A stretch of DNA of 64,000 bases, taken from contig JAJFFV010000006.1 in NCBI GenBank assembly GCA_021776475.1, positions 62,001 through 126,000 on the forward strand, given 5' to 3'. A model generated the notes under the pieces. The model was not told the DNA's origin, did no database searches, and saw nothing but the letters and a program-made list of their open reading frames with translations. This document shows positions 28,457 through 36,545 of the stretch, one piece after another. The DNA is from Parvularculaceae bacterium. Its GTDB lineage: Bacteria; Pseudomonadota; Alphaproteobacteria; Caulobacterales; Parvularculaceae. Numbering within the stretch: position 1 is the stretch's first letter; every line of letters begins with the position of its first letter. Position numbers and translations under genes: made by a program.

Positions 28457-29362
28457 ATGAGTAGTAAGGAAGCCTCGGCAACGGATTTCAGCGAACTGGA
28501 TGCCCAAGAGACGCAAGCTGCCCTGGCAGAGGCGCTCGATGCGGCAATCGAGAAGCCTGAAAATGCCGCATCGGAAATCTCCGATGAGGAGACAGATGTT
28601 CTTCAGATGCCTGTGGAAGTGACTGACGAGGCAAGGGAGCTTTTTGACACGGATGAGAATCCGTTCGCTGCGGCGGCGGAATTTGCCCGTCAGGTGCGCA
28701 TGGTTGAGGCGCTGCTTTTTGCTGCGGACGAACCACTTGACGAAGCAACCCTCAAGAACCGGTTGCCGGAAGGCAGCAATATCAAGGAGTTGCTGAAATC
28801 GCTTCAACAACAATATGAGAACCGCGGTGTTAATCTAAAAAAGTCGGGCAAAAAATGGCAATTCGCTACGGCGCCTGACGTTTCTCACATCCTCGAAATT
28901 GAACAGACGCAGCCACGCCGATTGTCGAGAGCAGCGCTCGAGACGTTGGCAATCATTGCCTATCATCAGCCCTGCACCCGTGCTGAAATTGAAGAAATAC
29001 GCAGCGTTGCCGTTTCCAAGGGCTCGCTTGATCAGCTATTAGAAGTTGGCTGGATAAGCCTGCGCGGCCGCCGTGAAGATACGCCGGGAAGGCCTCTGCT
29101 TTACGGCACCAGCCAGGAATTTCTGGAGCATTTTGGCCTTGAAAGTGTCTCGCACCTACCTGGCCTCGCTGATCTGAAAGCGGCCGGTCTTCTCGATGCC
29201 CGGCTGCCCCCAGGTTTTGCCGTGCCGATACCGAAAGACGAAGATGGTGTGGCGATCGAAGAAGGTGCCACCGAGCAGGATTTTGTTCGGGATTTTCACG
29301 ACGAAGATGCGACGGTCGAGATTTTGGATGCGACAGACGTTGAGCATCTCGAAGAAGAATGA
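28457..29362 (+). CDS. scpB: Segregation and condensation protein B
   Basis: 301 residues. A long acidic N-terminal extension (1-70) precedes the tandem winged-helix core, which starts QVRMVEALLFAADEPLDEATL. LSRAALETLAIIAYHQPCTRAEIEEIRSV and the segment GRREDTPGRPLLYGTSQEFLEHFGL are the ScpB hallmarks. It forms the Smc-ScpA-ScpB complex with the upstream gene product. A further acidic tail (about 250-301) is present, as in other alphaproteobacterial ScpB. Confidence 0.95.
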   Translation: MSSKEASATDFSELDAQETQAALAEALDAAIEKPENAASEISDEETDVLQMPVEVTDEARELFDTDENPFAAAAEFARQVRMVEALLFAADEPLDEATLKNRLPEGSNIKELLKSLQQQYENRGVNLKKSGKKWQFATAPDVSHILEIEQTQPRRLSRAALETLAIIAYHQPCTRAEIEEIRSVAVSKGSLDQLLEVGWISLRGRREDTPGRPLLYGTSQEFLEHFGLESVSHLPGLADLKAAGLLDARLPPGFAVPIPKDEDGVAIEEGATEQDFVRDFHDEDATVEILDATDVEHLEEE

Positions 29363-29430
29363 TCTTCCTGATTTGCGCTGACCGTCGCGGATCGCTACAT
29401 TGATACAGAATACAAGAAAGTGAGGCGCTT

Positions 29431-29670
29431 ATGGGTCCCAGTCCCTGGCAAATAGCCGTTGTAGTTGTTCTGGCGCTGCTGCTCTTTGGTGGCCGTGGGC
29501 GGATTTCCTCGATCATGGGTGATTTCGCCAAAGGCATAAAATCCTTCCGCAAGGGCATGGAGGACGAAGAAAAAGCCCTTGCCAGCGAGAAAGAGAAAGA
29601 GGACGAAGCCGCCACGACTTTGAAGGCAGAAGAAGTCAAAGTGGAAGAAACAACCAAGGCTTCTTCCTGA
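29431..29670 (+). CDS. tatA: Sec-independent protein translocase TatA
   Basis: 79 residues. One short membrane segment (5-20), the hinge [27 protein letters not shown] that begins the amphipathic helix, then a charged tail. TatA oligomerises to form the variable pore of the twin-arginine system. A GAGG site precedes the ATG. First gene of tatABC. Confidence 0.93.
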   Translation: MGPSPWQIAVVVVLALLLFGGRGRISSIMGDFAKGIKSFRKGMEDEEKALASEKEKEDEAATTLKAEEVKVEETTKASS

Positions 29671-29696
29671 CGCGTGTAACAGACTGGCGATAATAT

Positions 29697-30017
29697 ATGA
29701 GCCTGATCCCGCAACTCGGATTCTTTGAGATCATGCTGCTTGCGGTGCTCGCCCTTGTGGTGGTGGGCCCGAAAGATTTGCCGCGTCTGATGCGCAGTGT
29801 TGGCCGATTTATGGCACAGGCCCGTAACCTCGCGCGCGAGTTTATGGCGGGATTTGACCAGATGGCGCGTGAAGCAGAACTGGACGAATTGCGCGAGGAA
29901 ATCGACTCTCTGAAGAAGTCGAATCCGCTGACCGAAATCCGTGATGAGGTCAACAAGGCGATGGAGCCGATACACGATCCGGCAACGCTTGATCCGGAGG
30001 CCGGTGACAAGGCGTGA
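29697..30017 (+). CDS. tatB: Sec-independent protein translocase TatB
   Basis: 106 residues. Membrane segment 8-24 ends in VVVGPKDLPRLMRSVGRF, the TatB signature, then a long charged amphipathic helix. With TatC it forms the receptor for twin-arginine signal peptides. The tatC GTG overlaps its stop codon by four bases (GTGA). Confidence 0.94.
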   Translation: MSLIPQLGFFEIMLLAVLALVVVGPKDLPRLMRSVGRFMAQARNLAREFMAGFDQMAREAELDELREEIDSLKKSNPLTEIRDEVNKAMEPIHDPATLDPEAGDKA

Positions 30018-30874
30018 GTACTGATCACGACAACCCTGGCATGGGTGAAGACTTACCTCCTGACATCATACCGGACGAGCCGCTGGATGATGTTGAGGCG
30101 AGCCGTGCGCCATTGCTGTCGCATCTGATCGAGTTGCGCCGCAGGCTGATCGTTTGTGTCGCGATCATCGCAGTTGCTTTCATCGTCTGTTTCATTTTTT
30201 CACAACCGCTCTATGACGTGTTGACCGTGCCTTATATTGATGCAGTTCACGCCAAGACCGGCGGCGCAGCTGAGCTTGAATACCGGCCGCTCGAATTATT
30301 TTTCGCCCGCGTCAAACTCGCTCTCATTGCGGCGATTATGATCTCGTTCCCGATCATCGCGCGCGAGATCTATCAATTTGTTGCGCCCGGTCTTTATAAG
30401 AATGAAAAGCAGGCTGTTCTCCCGTTCTTACTCGCGATCCCCTTTCTTTTCGCGGCGGGCATCGCACTGGTTTATTTCATGATCATGCCGCTGGTGATCA
30501 ATTTTGCTTTGTCAATGGAGCAACCCTTGGAGGAGGGGCAGGCCCTTGCCTATAACCTCATTGTTTTCGTCGGCGACTATCTCTCACTGATCATGACACT
30601 GATCATCGCTTTTGGTTTTGCGTTTCAACTACCGGTTATTTTGACCTTGCTGGCGCTGGCCGGTATCGTTGACGCAGGCTTCCTCGCCCGAAATCGCCGA
30701 TTTGCAATTGTCGGCATTTTTCTGGTGGCGGCATTTTTGACGCCGCCTGACCCGATCAGTCAGATTGCACTCGGATTGACGATCGTCGCTCTTTATGAAA
30801 TCTCGATCATCGCTGTGCGCCTTGCTGCGAGAAAAAGCCCGCTTGCTGCTGAAGCTGAAGAACCAACAACTTAA
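30014..30874 (+). CDS. tatC: Sec-independent protein translocase TatC
   Basis: 286 residues with six membrane segments. The conserved motif SHLIELRRRLIVC precedes segment 1, and FVAPGLYKNEKQAVLPF follows segment 2. It begins with GTG, coupled to tatB by a GTGA overlap. A cytoplasmic acidic leader of about 30 residues precedes the core. In related genomes serS often follows; here the 3' end instead overlaps by four bases the stop of a convergent SDR gene. Confidence 0.95.
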   Translation: MSTDHDNPGMGEDLPPDIIPDEPLDDVEASRAPLLSHLIELRRRLIVCVAIIAVAFIVCFIFSQPLYDVLTVPYIDAVHAKTGGAAELEYRPLELFFARVKLALIAAIMISFPIIAREIYQFVAPGLYKNEKQAVLPFLLAIPFLFAAGIALVYFMIMPLVINFALSMEQPLEEGQALAYNLIVFVGDYLSLIMTLIIAFGFAFQLPVILTLLALAGIVDAGFLARNRRFAIVGIFLVAAFLTPPDPISQIALGLTIVALYEISIIAVRLAARKSPLAAEAEEPTT

Positions 30875-31872
30875 TCCGTGACGGCTGCGTGCCAGCTAGC
30901 GTAAGGGCCATTTCCGAGCATGGCTGCCTGAATTTGGGCCATTGCGCCGTTTGCGGCATCGGGCCCTGCCGTATTCGTTGGATGGACCGGACGGCGCAGC
31001 GGCCGTCTGCCTTTTGGCATTGCCATGATTTCAGCAACGGCGCGCGGGACATCATTCGGATCCGTGCTCTGGTCACCTGCGAACATGCCTCGGGCAATTG
31101 TGAGGTGTGCTTCGTAGGCGGCTTTGCGTTCATCATCGACACGTCCGAGTAATGCTTCGAAATTGCGCGAACCGTTTTCCCAGATTTTGGTCGGATACCC
31201 GCCAGGCTGAATGATCGTGATTTCAACACCGCTTGGCGCGAGCTCATAGGCCATCGCTTCGAACATTGCTTCGACGGCGAATTTGGTTGAGCAGTAGAGC
31301 CCGAGGTTTGGAAGGACCATCCGGCCCAGTTGCGATGACACATTGAAAATCTGGCCTTCGCCCTTCGCCCGCATTCCTGGCAGCACGGCTTTAGCCAACC
31401 GCTGATAGCCGAATACGTTAACATCATATATTTTGCTGATGGACTGAGCATCATGGATCTCGATCGGTCCACCGAACGCGATACCTGCGTTGTTGACGAG
31501 GGTGCAAAGTGGTCCGCCGGCGATCCGTTCCGCCTCGGCAACACCGCGTGCCACTTGATCGTCTTTGGTCACGTCGATTTCGACCACCGACAACCGGAGT
31601 TTTTCTGCTAACGCGATATCTTTCAACTCCATAGCTTCCGGACGCGGCACATTGCGCATGGAGGCGATAACGTTGGCGCCCTGGCGAGCGAGGTGGAGAG
31701 CGGTCAACCTGCCAAAACCGGAACTGGTCCCGGTTACCAGGACCGCGCGGTCCGAAAAATCTTTTTCCGTCGCGGCGCTCGATGGCGCGCTGGTAATTGT
31801 TGCGGTGGCGGCGAGAGCGGTTGCGCCGCCTAATAGTTCGCGGCGGCTCGGGGTAATTTTTTTTCCGGTCAT
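30871..31872 (-). CDS. Tat-exported SDR family oxidoreductase
   Basis: 333 residues. The N-terminus MTGKKITPSRRELLGG followed by an Ala/Thr-rich hydrophobic stretch is a twin-arginine signal (Arg10-Arg11). The SDR core has TGTSSGFG (47-54) for the nucleotide, VNNAG (126-130), and the catalytic Ser180, Tyr193 and Lys197 (YCSTK). The substrate is not known. A nucleotide-dependent dehydrogenase folded in the cytoplasm and sent out by Tat is chemically plausible. The gene is convergent with tatABC, its stop codon overlapping the tatC stop. Its upstream region carries the bipartite element at 32009-32076, also found before the amidohydrolase gene. Confidence 0.88.
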   Translation of the reverse strand: MTGKKITPSRRELLGGATALAATATITSAPSSAATEKDFSDRAVLVTGTSSGFGRLTALHLARQGANVIASMRNVPRPEAMELKDIALAEKLRLSVVEIDVTKDDQVARGVAEAERIAGGPLCTLVNNAGIAFGGPIEIHDAQSISKIYDVNVFGYQRLAKAVLPGMRAKGEGQIFNVSSQLGRMVLPNLGLYCSTKFAVEAMFEAMAYELAPSGVEITIIQPGGYPTKIWENGSRNFEALLGRVDDERKAAYEAHLTIARGMFAGDQSTDPNDVPRAVAEIMAMPKGRRPLRRPVHPTNTAGPDAANGAMAQIQAAMLGNGPYASWHAAVTD

Positions 31873-32256
31873 CTTTTTCTCCTTGCGTCAGGTGCCATGA
31901 TGGCAGGGTCTTGCGGTACTGTCACCTTACGGGCGCACTCCGCCGGGCGCACCATCCGCGAGCGTATGTCGTATATGGGCACGCCCCATCGCCAAGAGAA
32001 AGACCCAACAAAAACAATCACATAGGTAAACAGACGGCAAGGAGATTCCGTCGGGTGTATGGTGCTTGGTAGACCCGTTCATGGGAGGTGTTGAGGTACC
32101 GACCCTGGAGAGAGCGAGCGTGGCGATCCTTAAAGGGCCACCGGAATGGCAAGGTTGGAAAACTGAACTTTATGGCGGAAGAGAACGGTTGCGTCTGTGA
32201 TCACCAGTTGAGGTTCGTGCCAAAAGAAATTATCAATCTCCGAGAGAGAGGGTGCT
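31873..32256. other. 384-base divergent intergenic region
   Basis: Lies between the divergent SDR and ctlX genes, so it should hold two promoters. The supported content is the bipartite element at 32009-32076 and a GA-rich ribosome site (GAGAGAGAGGG) just before ctlX. A short plus-strand frame (32088-32321) overlaps the ctlX start and is not convincing. Confidence 0.6.
32009..32076 (-). promoter_or_regulatory. Bipartite element shared with 20334-20403, upstream of the SDR gene
   Basis: Plus-strand halves CAAAAACAATCACATAGGT (32009-32027) and GTGTATGGTGCTTG (from 32055), 27 bases apart. It lies 136 bases upstream of the SDR start codon on the minus strand, close to the distance seen for the other copy. 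It could also act on ctlX, which starts 180 bases to the right. Confidence 0.5.
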
Positions 32257-33180
32257 ATGATCCGCAGTGCGCAGGTTCCGTCAGCCGTCATAATGATCCG
32301 GCCACATCATTTTTTTTCTAATCCGGAAACAGCTGAGGACAATTCATTCCAGCAATCCGTCGAGGGTAGCCAGACCGATCAGGTCAAGAAAACTGCGTTT
32401 GACGAAGCGACGCGAGTGGCAGAAACACTTGAGGCGACCGGCATCAAAGTTCATGTCTTTGAAGGGGTGAGCGAAGAGACCCCGGATTGTGTCTTTCCGA
32501 ATAACTGGTTTTCGACCCATCCGGGCGGGCATGTGGCGATCTTTCCAATGCACGCATCGAGCCGCAGGAAAGAGCGCCGGCTTGATGTGATCGACATGTT
32601 GAAACGTGACTATCGGGTGCGCGATGTGATCGATTATTCCGGGTTGGAGCAGGACGGGCTGATCCTGGAGGGAACAGGCTCGATGGTCATCGATCATATT
32701 GAACGTGTTGTCTATGCGGCGAAATCGAACCGAACCCATCCGGTTGTGCTGGAGCGCTTCTGTACAGATTTTAACTATGAGCCGGTGGTTTTTGAGGCGG
32801 TGAATGCGAACGGCATCGCCGTTTATCACACCAATGTCATCATGTGTATTGCAACGGAATTTACCTTGGTCGGTGTTGATATGATTACGGACCAAAAGCG
32901 CCGGGCAGAAATTATTAGCAGACTGGAGACCTCCGGTCGCGAGGTGCTTACGTTGAGCGCTGAGCAGATTGCGGAGTTTGCCGGGAATGCGCTCGAACTT
33001 CAAGGGAGGGGTAGGCGGGTTCTTGCGTTGTCATCGCGAGCACACAAAGCGCTGACGACAAAGCAAATCACGGTCATCGAACGAAGTGCAGACCTCCTAC
33101 CGCTAGACGTTCCAACGATCGAACTGTCTGGCGGCTCCGTCCGCTGTATGCTAGCGGGCGTGCATTTGTCTCCTCGGTGA
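32257..33180 (+). CDS. ctlX: Citrulline utilisation hydrolase-type protein (guanidino-modifying fold)
   Basis: 307 residues of the amidinotransferase / arginine deiminase superfamily. FPNNWFSTH (80-88), LEGTGSMV (Glu138), YHTNV (His191) and GGSVRCMLAG (Cys297) are the active-site blocks; Cys297, His191 and acidic residues are the expected catalytic set. CtlX members act on citrulline or related ureido and guanidino compounds. GAGAGGG lies before the ATG. The next gene, a TauD-type dioxygenase, is on the same strand after 97 bases and may be co-expressed. Confidence 0.85.
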   Translation: MIRSAQVPSAVIMIRPHHFFSNPETAEDNSFQQSVEGSQTDQVKKTAFDEATRVAETLEATGIKVHVFEGVSEETPDCVFPNNWFSTHPGGHVAIFPMHASSRRKERRLDVIDMLKRDYRVRDVIDYSGLEQDGLILEGTGSMVIDHIERVVYAAKSNRTHPVVLERFCTDFNYEPVVFEAVNANGIAVYHTNVIMCIATEFTLVGVDMITDQKRRAEIISRLETSGREVLTLSAEQIAEFAGNALELQGRGRRVLALSSRAHKALTTKQITVIERSADLLPLDVPTIELSGGSVRCMLAGVHLSPR

Positions 33181-33277
33181 GTGTGTCACGCCCCCTCACT
33201 GCGCAGATAAATTGTTCGGCACAGCCTCCGATGTTAACCTGCAGGCGCAAAGTCGCTATTTTTCAAGGAGCTGTCCC

Positions 33278-34123
33278 TTGCCATTAGAAATAACACCTTC
33301 AGGACAAGCTTGCGGTGCCAGCGTGCGCGGTGTCGATCTGACGGCGTCGCTTGACGAAGCGACAATTGCGGCGATCAGAGCCGCCTGGCTTGAGCATCAT
33401 GTGCTGGCATTCCCGGACCAACGTTTGAGTGATGACGACCTTGAACTGTTCACACTTCACTTTGGTCCGTTTGGCGACGATCCCTTTATCGCGCCGATTG
33501 CTGGCCGTGAGCACGTTATCGCCGTTAAGCGGGCGGCTGAAGAAACTGCGCCGGTGTTCGCCGAGGCGTGGCATACGGACTGGAGTTTTCAGGAAACGCC
33601 GCCAGCTGGCACGTGTCTGTTCGGCATCACTATTCCGCCCAAAGGCGGCGACACACTGTTCGCTAATCAGCAAAAGGCGCTGGAAGAAATGCCCGCGAGT
33701 TTGCGAGCGCGGCTCGAAGGCAAACAGGCGGTACACACCGCGAAAGCGGCCTATGCACCGGACGGGGCATATGGTGAGGTTGATCAGGCGACTGATCGCA
33801 GTATGGATATTCGTCCGTCCACGGATGCAGAAAAAACGCAACTTCATCCGATTATCCGCAAGCATCCGGAGACAGGTAGCGAAGGCATTTACGGCTGCTT
33901 GGGTTATATTGCGGCGATTGATGGCGTGGATGCAGCCGAGGGTATGGCCCTGCTCGGAGAACTCTATCAATGGCAAACCCAGGATCAGTTCGTCTATCGC
34001 CATAAATGGCAGGAGAACATGCTTGTGATGTGGGACAACCGCTCGGTGTTACATATGGCGACGAGCGGTTATGATGGCCATGCGCGGCTCTTGCACCGGA
34101 CAACAATCGGGGTAAAGACATAA
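33278..34123 (+). CDS. TauD/TfdA family Fe(II)/2-oxoglutarate dioxygenase
   Basis: 281 residues from the TTG at 33278, which has AAGGAG 7 bases upstream; the alternative TTG at 33212 has no ribosome site. Iron ligands His99 and Asp101 (AWHTD) and distal His259 (VLHMATSG) are present, with Arg270 or Arg274 for 2-oxoglutarate. The family hydroxylates taurine, herbicides, carnitine precursors and similar small molecules; the substrate cannot be read from the sequence. It follows ctlX. A T-run (34128-34135) follows the stop without a clear hairpin. Confidence 0.9.
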   Translation: MPLEITPSGQACGASVRGVDLTASLDEATIAAIRAAWLEHHVLAFPDQRLSDDDLELFTLHFGPFGDDPFIAPIAGREHVIAVKRAAEETAPVFAEAWHTDWSFQETPPAGTCLFGITIPPKGGDTLFANQQKALEEMPASLRARLEGKQAVHTAKAAYAPDGAYGEVDQATDRSMDIRPSTDAEKTQLHPIIRKHPETGSEGIYGCLGYIAAIDGVDAAEGMALLGELYQWQTQDQFVYRHKWQENMLVMWDNRSVLHMATSGYDGHARLLHRTTIGVKT

Positions 34124-34387
34124 CAATTTTTTTTGTGATCCGGGGCCCAGCCACAGCATCGTCTACAACAAATGCTGGCACGGTTGGGGATTTGGTATGT
34201 TGCGGCATTTTTCGCTCGCACGAAAACTTGTTCGACGCCTAACGATCATTTTGGTCGTACTGTCTTTGGTGATTTGCGGTTGGAAGTCCGGCACGTTGCT
34301 GCCCATTAAACAAAATTCAGCGCTGCGCCGGGTTCCATCCGTACTGATAGGCAACAAACGACCGGCAGTCGTTTTCACCATTGCCAC

Positions 34388-35269
34388 TTATTCAATTGGC
34401 GCCAGCAGTTCCCTCGCGGTCACCAACTGCCGAACGCCGTGTGAGTGGGTTTCATTGAAAACATTGCCGCTCTCGGCCCAGGCGTTGAGGGAACTGATAT
34501 CGACCCGTGCGCATTGCGGGCGAACGGACCAGGTGACTTTCACCGGGGAGCATTTTGACTGGGTGTAACTCGGGCCTGTTGTTGATCCTCGAAAGACGAC
34601 CGGCGCGCCGGTGTTCGCTGGGAGTGCGCGCGGTTGGTACAGACCATTGCGCCTTGTCCCCGCATAAGCAAAATCCATGAAATCGAGCGCACCCGGATCA
34701 TTCACAACCAGAAAGGCTTGCGCTTCTACGCGTAACAATGGGTCAGTGCAGGTGTCGTTGAGACATGAGCCAAGACCTTCGCCCGGTGTGATGTCGCAAG
34801 ACGTATGGACCCAGTGAACTTCAATCGTGTCGCCTGGTTTCACACCGTGCATGGCGCCATGCCCATCTGACGGATCGACCAATTCTGCTTCTGTCAGACT
34901 GCCGGCGTCATTGCAGGCATAGCCGCCATGCTCCGCGCTTCCAACGAAGACACTGAAGCCCCGACCTTTGTGCTCGGCGTTCGTGTGGGTGTGAATGTTG
35001 CACAAATTCAATTCCGTTGACGCAGGTGCCATCGGGAATGTTGTTGTGTTGAGCCCACGCGGATCGGAAATATCCCTCGGTGTTTGTGGACCGGAGGTCA
35101 GGCAAAGGCCCCCAGCATCTGCAACGGATGAAGCGTCGCTGCCGTGATCGGTGGAGTTCTCATGGTTGGTGTCATGGTCAGTGTCGGCGTCAGTATGAGT
35201 TATTTTGTCTGCCGAGCAAGCCACTAAAAGAAGCGCAAAAGACGATATGAGCAGGTATAGTTTCGACAT
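34388..35269 (-). CDS. Delta-class carbonic anhydrase, lipoprotein
   Basis: 293 residues from the ATG at 35269. MSKLYLLISSFALLLVAC is a lipoprotein signal with lipobox LVAC (Cys18). Residues 24-45 form a linker with four His and six Asp. The catalytic part matches the delta class: LCLTSGPQTPRDI, NLCNIHTHTNAEHKG (His93, His95, His100) and TIEVHWVHTSC (His152, His155), with paired cysteines and the C-terminal TARELLAPI. The class was first described in diatoms and also occurs in marine proteobacteria; it interconverts CO2 and bicarbonate. The location is outer membrane or periplasm. Which His bind zinc is inferred. The frame is open further upstream (to 35437) only through the acyl-CoA dehydrogenase gene, so that extension was rejected. 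Confidence 0.88.
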   Translation of the reverse strand: MSKLYLLISSFALLLVACSADKITHTDADTDHDTNHENSTDHGSDASSVADAGGLCLTSGPQTPRDISDPRGLNTTTFPMAPASTELNLCNIHTHTNAEHKGRGFSVFVGSAEHGGYACNDAGSLTEAELVDPSDGHGAMHGVKPGDTIEVHWVHTSCDITPGEGLGSCLNDTCTDPLLRVEAQAFLVVNDPGALDFMDFAYAGTRRNGLYQPRALPANTGAPVVFRGSTTGPSYTQSKCSPVKVTWSVRPQCARVDISSLNAWAESGNVFNETHSHGVRQLVTARELLAPIE

Positions 35270-35291
35270 GACTTCCATTCCTTGCATTTTT

Positions 35292-36449
35292 CTAGTTGTG
35301 TTTTCTTCTCGGCAGAGTGCCTTCAAACTTGGCGATGATGCCGAGCATGATCTCATCAGCGCCGCCGCCAATGGAGGCGAGGCGAGAATCACGGAAGGCT
35401 CGCGAGACAATATTATCCGCCGTGTATCCCATACCACCCCAATATTGCAGGCAGCTATCTGCGACCTCGCGGCTGAGGCGACCAGCTTTCAGTTTGGCCA
35501 TGGAGGCAAGCTTGGTCATGTCTTCGCCGCCGACATAATTCTCGACGCAGCGATAGACGAGCGAGCGTAAGAGCTCGATTTCTGTCCGGAGCTCGGCGAG
35601 GCGGAAATGCACGACCTGGTTGTTGATGATCGGCTGGTCGAAGGTGTGGCGCTCTTTGGTGTAAGCGATGGTCTCGTCAATCAACCGGTCCATGGATTTG
35701 AGACCGTTGGCCGCGGCCCAGATGCGCTCGCACTGGAATTGCACCATCTGCATCATGAAGCCGGCGCCTTCTTCACCAATCAGATTGCGTCGTGGTACCC
35801 GGACGTCGTCGAAGAAAATCTGGCCGGTATCAGAGGAGTGCATGCCCATCTTGTGGATTTTCTGCTTTTCAATGCCTGGTAGGTTCATCGGCACCATAAT
35901 CAGAGATTTATTGCGGTGCGGATGATCATCGGAGGTGTTAGCGAGGACGCACATCCAGTCGGCCTGCAGGGAATTGGTGATCCACATCTTTGAGCCGGAG
36001 ATCACATAATCGTCACCGTCTTTCTTGGCGACGGTTTTGGTTGCCGCAACATCAGAGCCGGCACTGGGCTCGGACACACCAATGCAGCCGACCATATCCC
36101 CGGCGATCGCCGGGGCGAGGAATTCCTGCTTTAATTCATGGGAGCCGAAATTATGCAGGGCTGGCGTACACATATCGGTCTGTACACCAATGGCCATCGG
36201 CACGCCGCCGCAAGAGATCAGCCCGACTTCTTCGGCGACCACAACATTATAGGTATAGTCGAGGCCAAGGCCGCCATATTCTTCATCGTAGCTGACACCG
36301 AGCAGACCTAGATCGCCCATTTTCTTGAAGACCTCGTGAGCTGGAAATTGTTCAGCCTTTTCCCATTCCTCGACGTAAGGGTTGACCTCTTTTTCGATGA
36401 ATTTGGAAACTGTATCACGAAGCTGGGTGTGTTCAGGCGTGAAGAGCAT
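35292..36449 (-). CDS. Acyl-CoA dehydrogenase
   Basis: 385 residues, the usual length. N-terminal helical domain, then VGCIGVSEPSAGSDVAATKT for FAD and substrate binding, WITNS, and the C-terminal helical domain with GGGADEIMLGI; Glu366 is the likely catalytic base. The sequence resembles the branched or terpenoid-chain subgroup, but the substrate is not certain. GAGG lies 8 bases before the ATG. The delta carbonic anhydrase gene starts 22 bases after its stop on the same strand, so the two are probably co-transcribed. Confidence 0.9.
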   Translation of the reverse strand: MLFTPEHTQLRDTVSKFIEKEVNPYVEEWEKAEQFPAHEVFKKMGDLGLLGVSYDEEYGGLGLDYTYNVVVAEEVGLISCGGVPMAIGVQTDMCTPALHNFGSHELKQEFLAPAIAGDMVGCIGVSEPSAGSDVAATKTVAKKDGDDYVISGSKMWITNSLQADWMCVLANTSDDHPHRNKSLIMVPMNLPGIEKQKIHKMGMHSSDTGQIFFDDVRVPRRNLIGEEGAGFMMQMVQFQCERIWAAANGLKSMDRLIDETIAYTKERHTFDQPIINNQVVHFRLAELRTEIELLRSLVYRCVENYVGGEDMTKLASMAKLKAGRLSREVADSCLQYWGGMGYTADNIVSRAFRDSRLASIGGGADEIMLGIIAKFEGTLPRRKHN

Positions 36450-36545
36450 GGGAAATACCTCGGATTTTTCAAGATATTCTATCGGGATTGCTGGCAGCCT
36501 GCCAACGGATATGGCAGTTGCGGCGGTTGCACTGGGCAGTCAGAT

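Noticed and set aside
32088-32321. 77-residue plus-strand frame overlapping the ctlX start
   Set aside because: Overlaps the recognised gene by 65 bases and has no ribosome site or family resemblance.
34163-34387. 74-residue minus-strand frame directly after the delta carbonic anhydrase
   Set aside because: No family resemblance and unusual composition; the stretch 34124-34387 shows nothing else convincing.
34197-34568. 123-residue plus-strand frame with a signal-like N-terminus
   Set aside because: Its second half is antisense to the conserved C-terminus of the delta carbonic anhydrase; the hydrophobic start alone is not enough.
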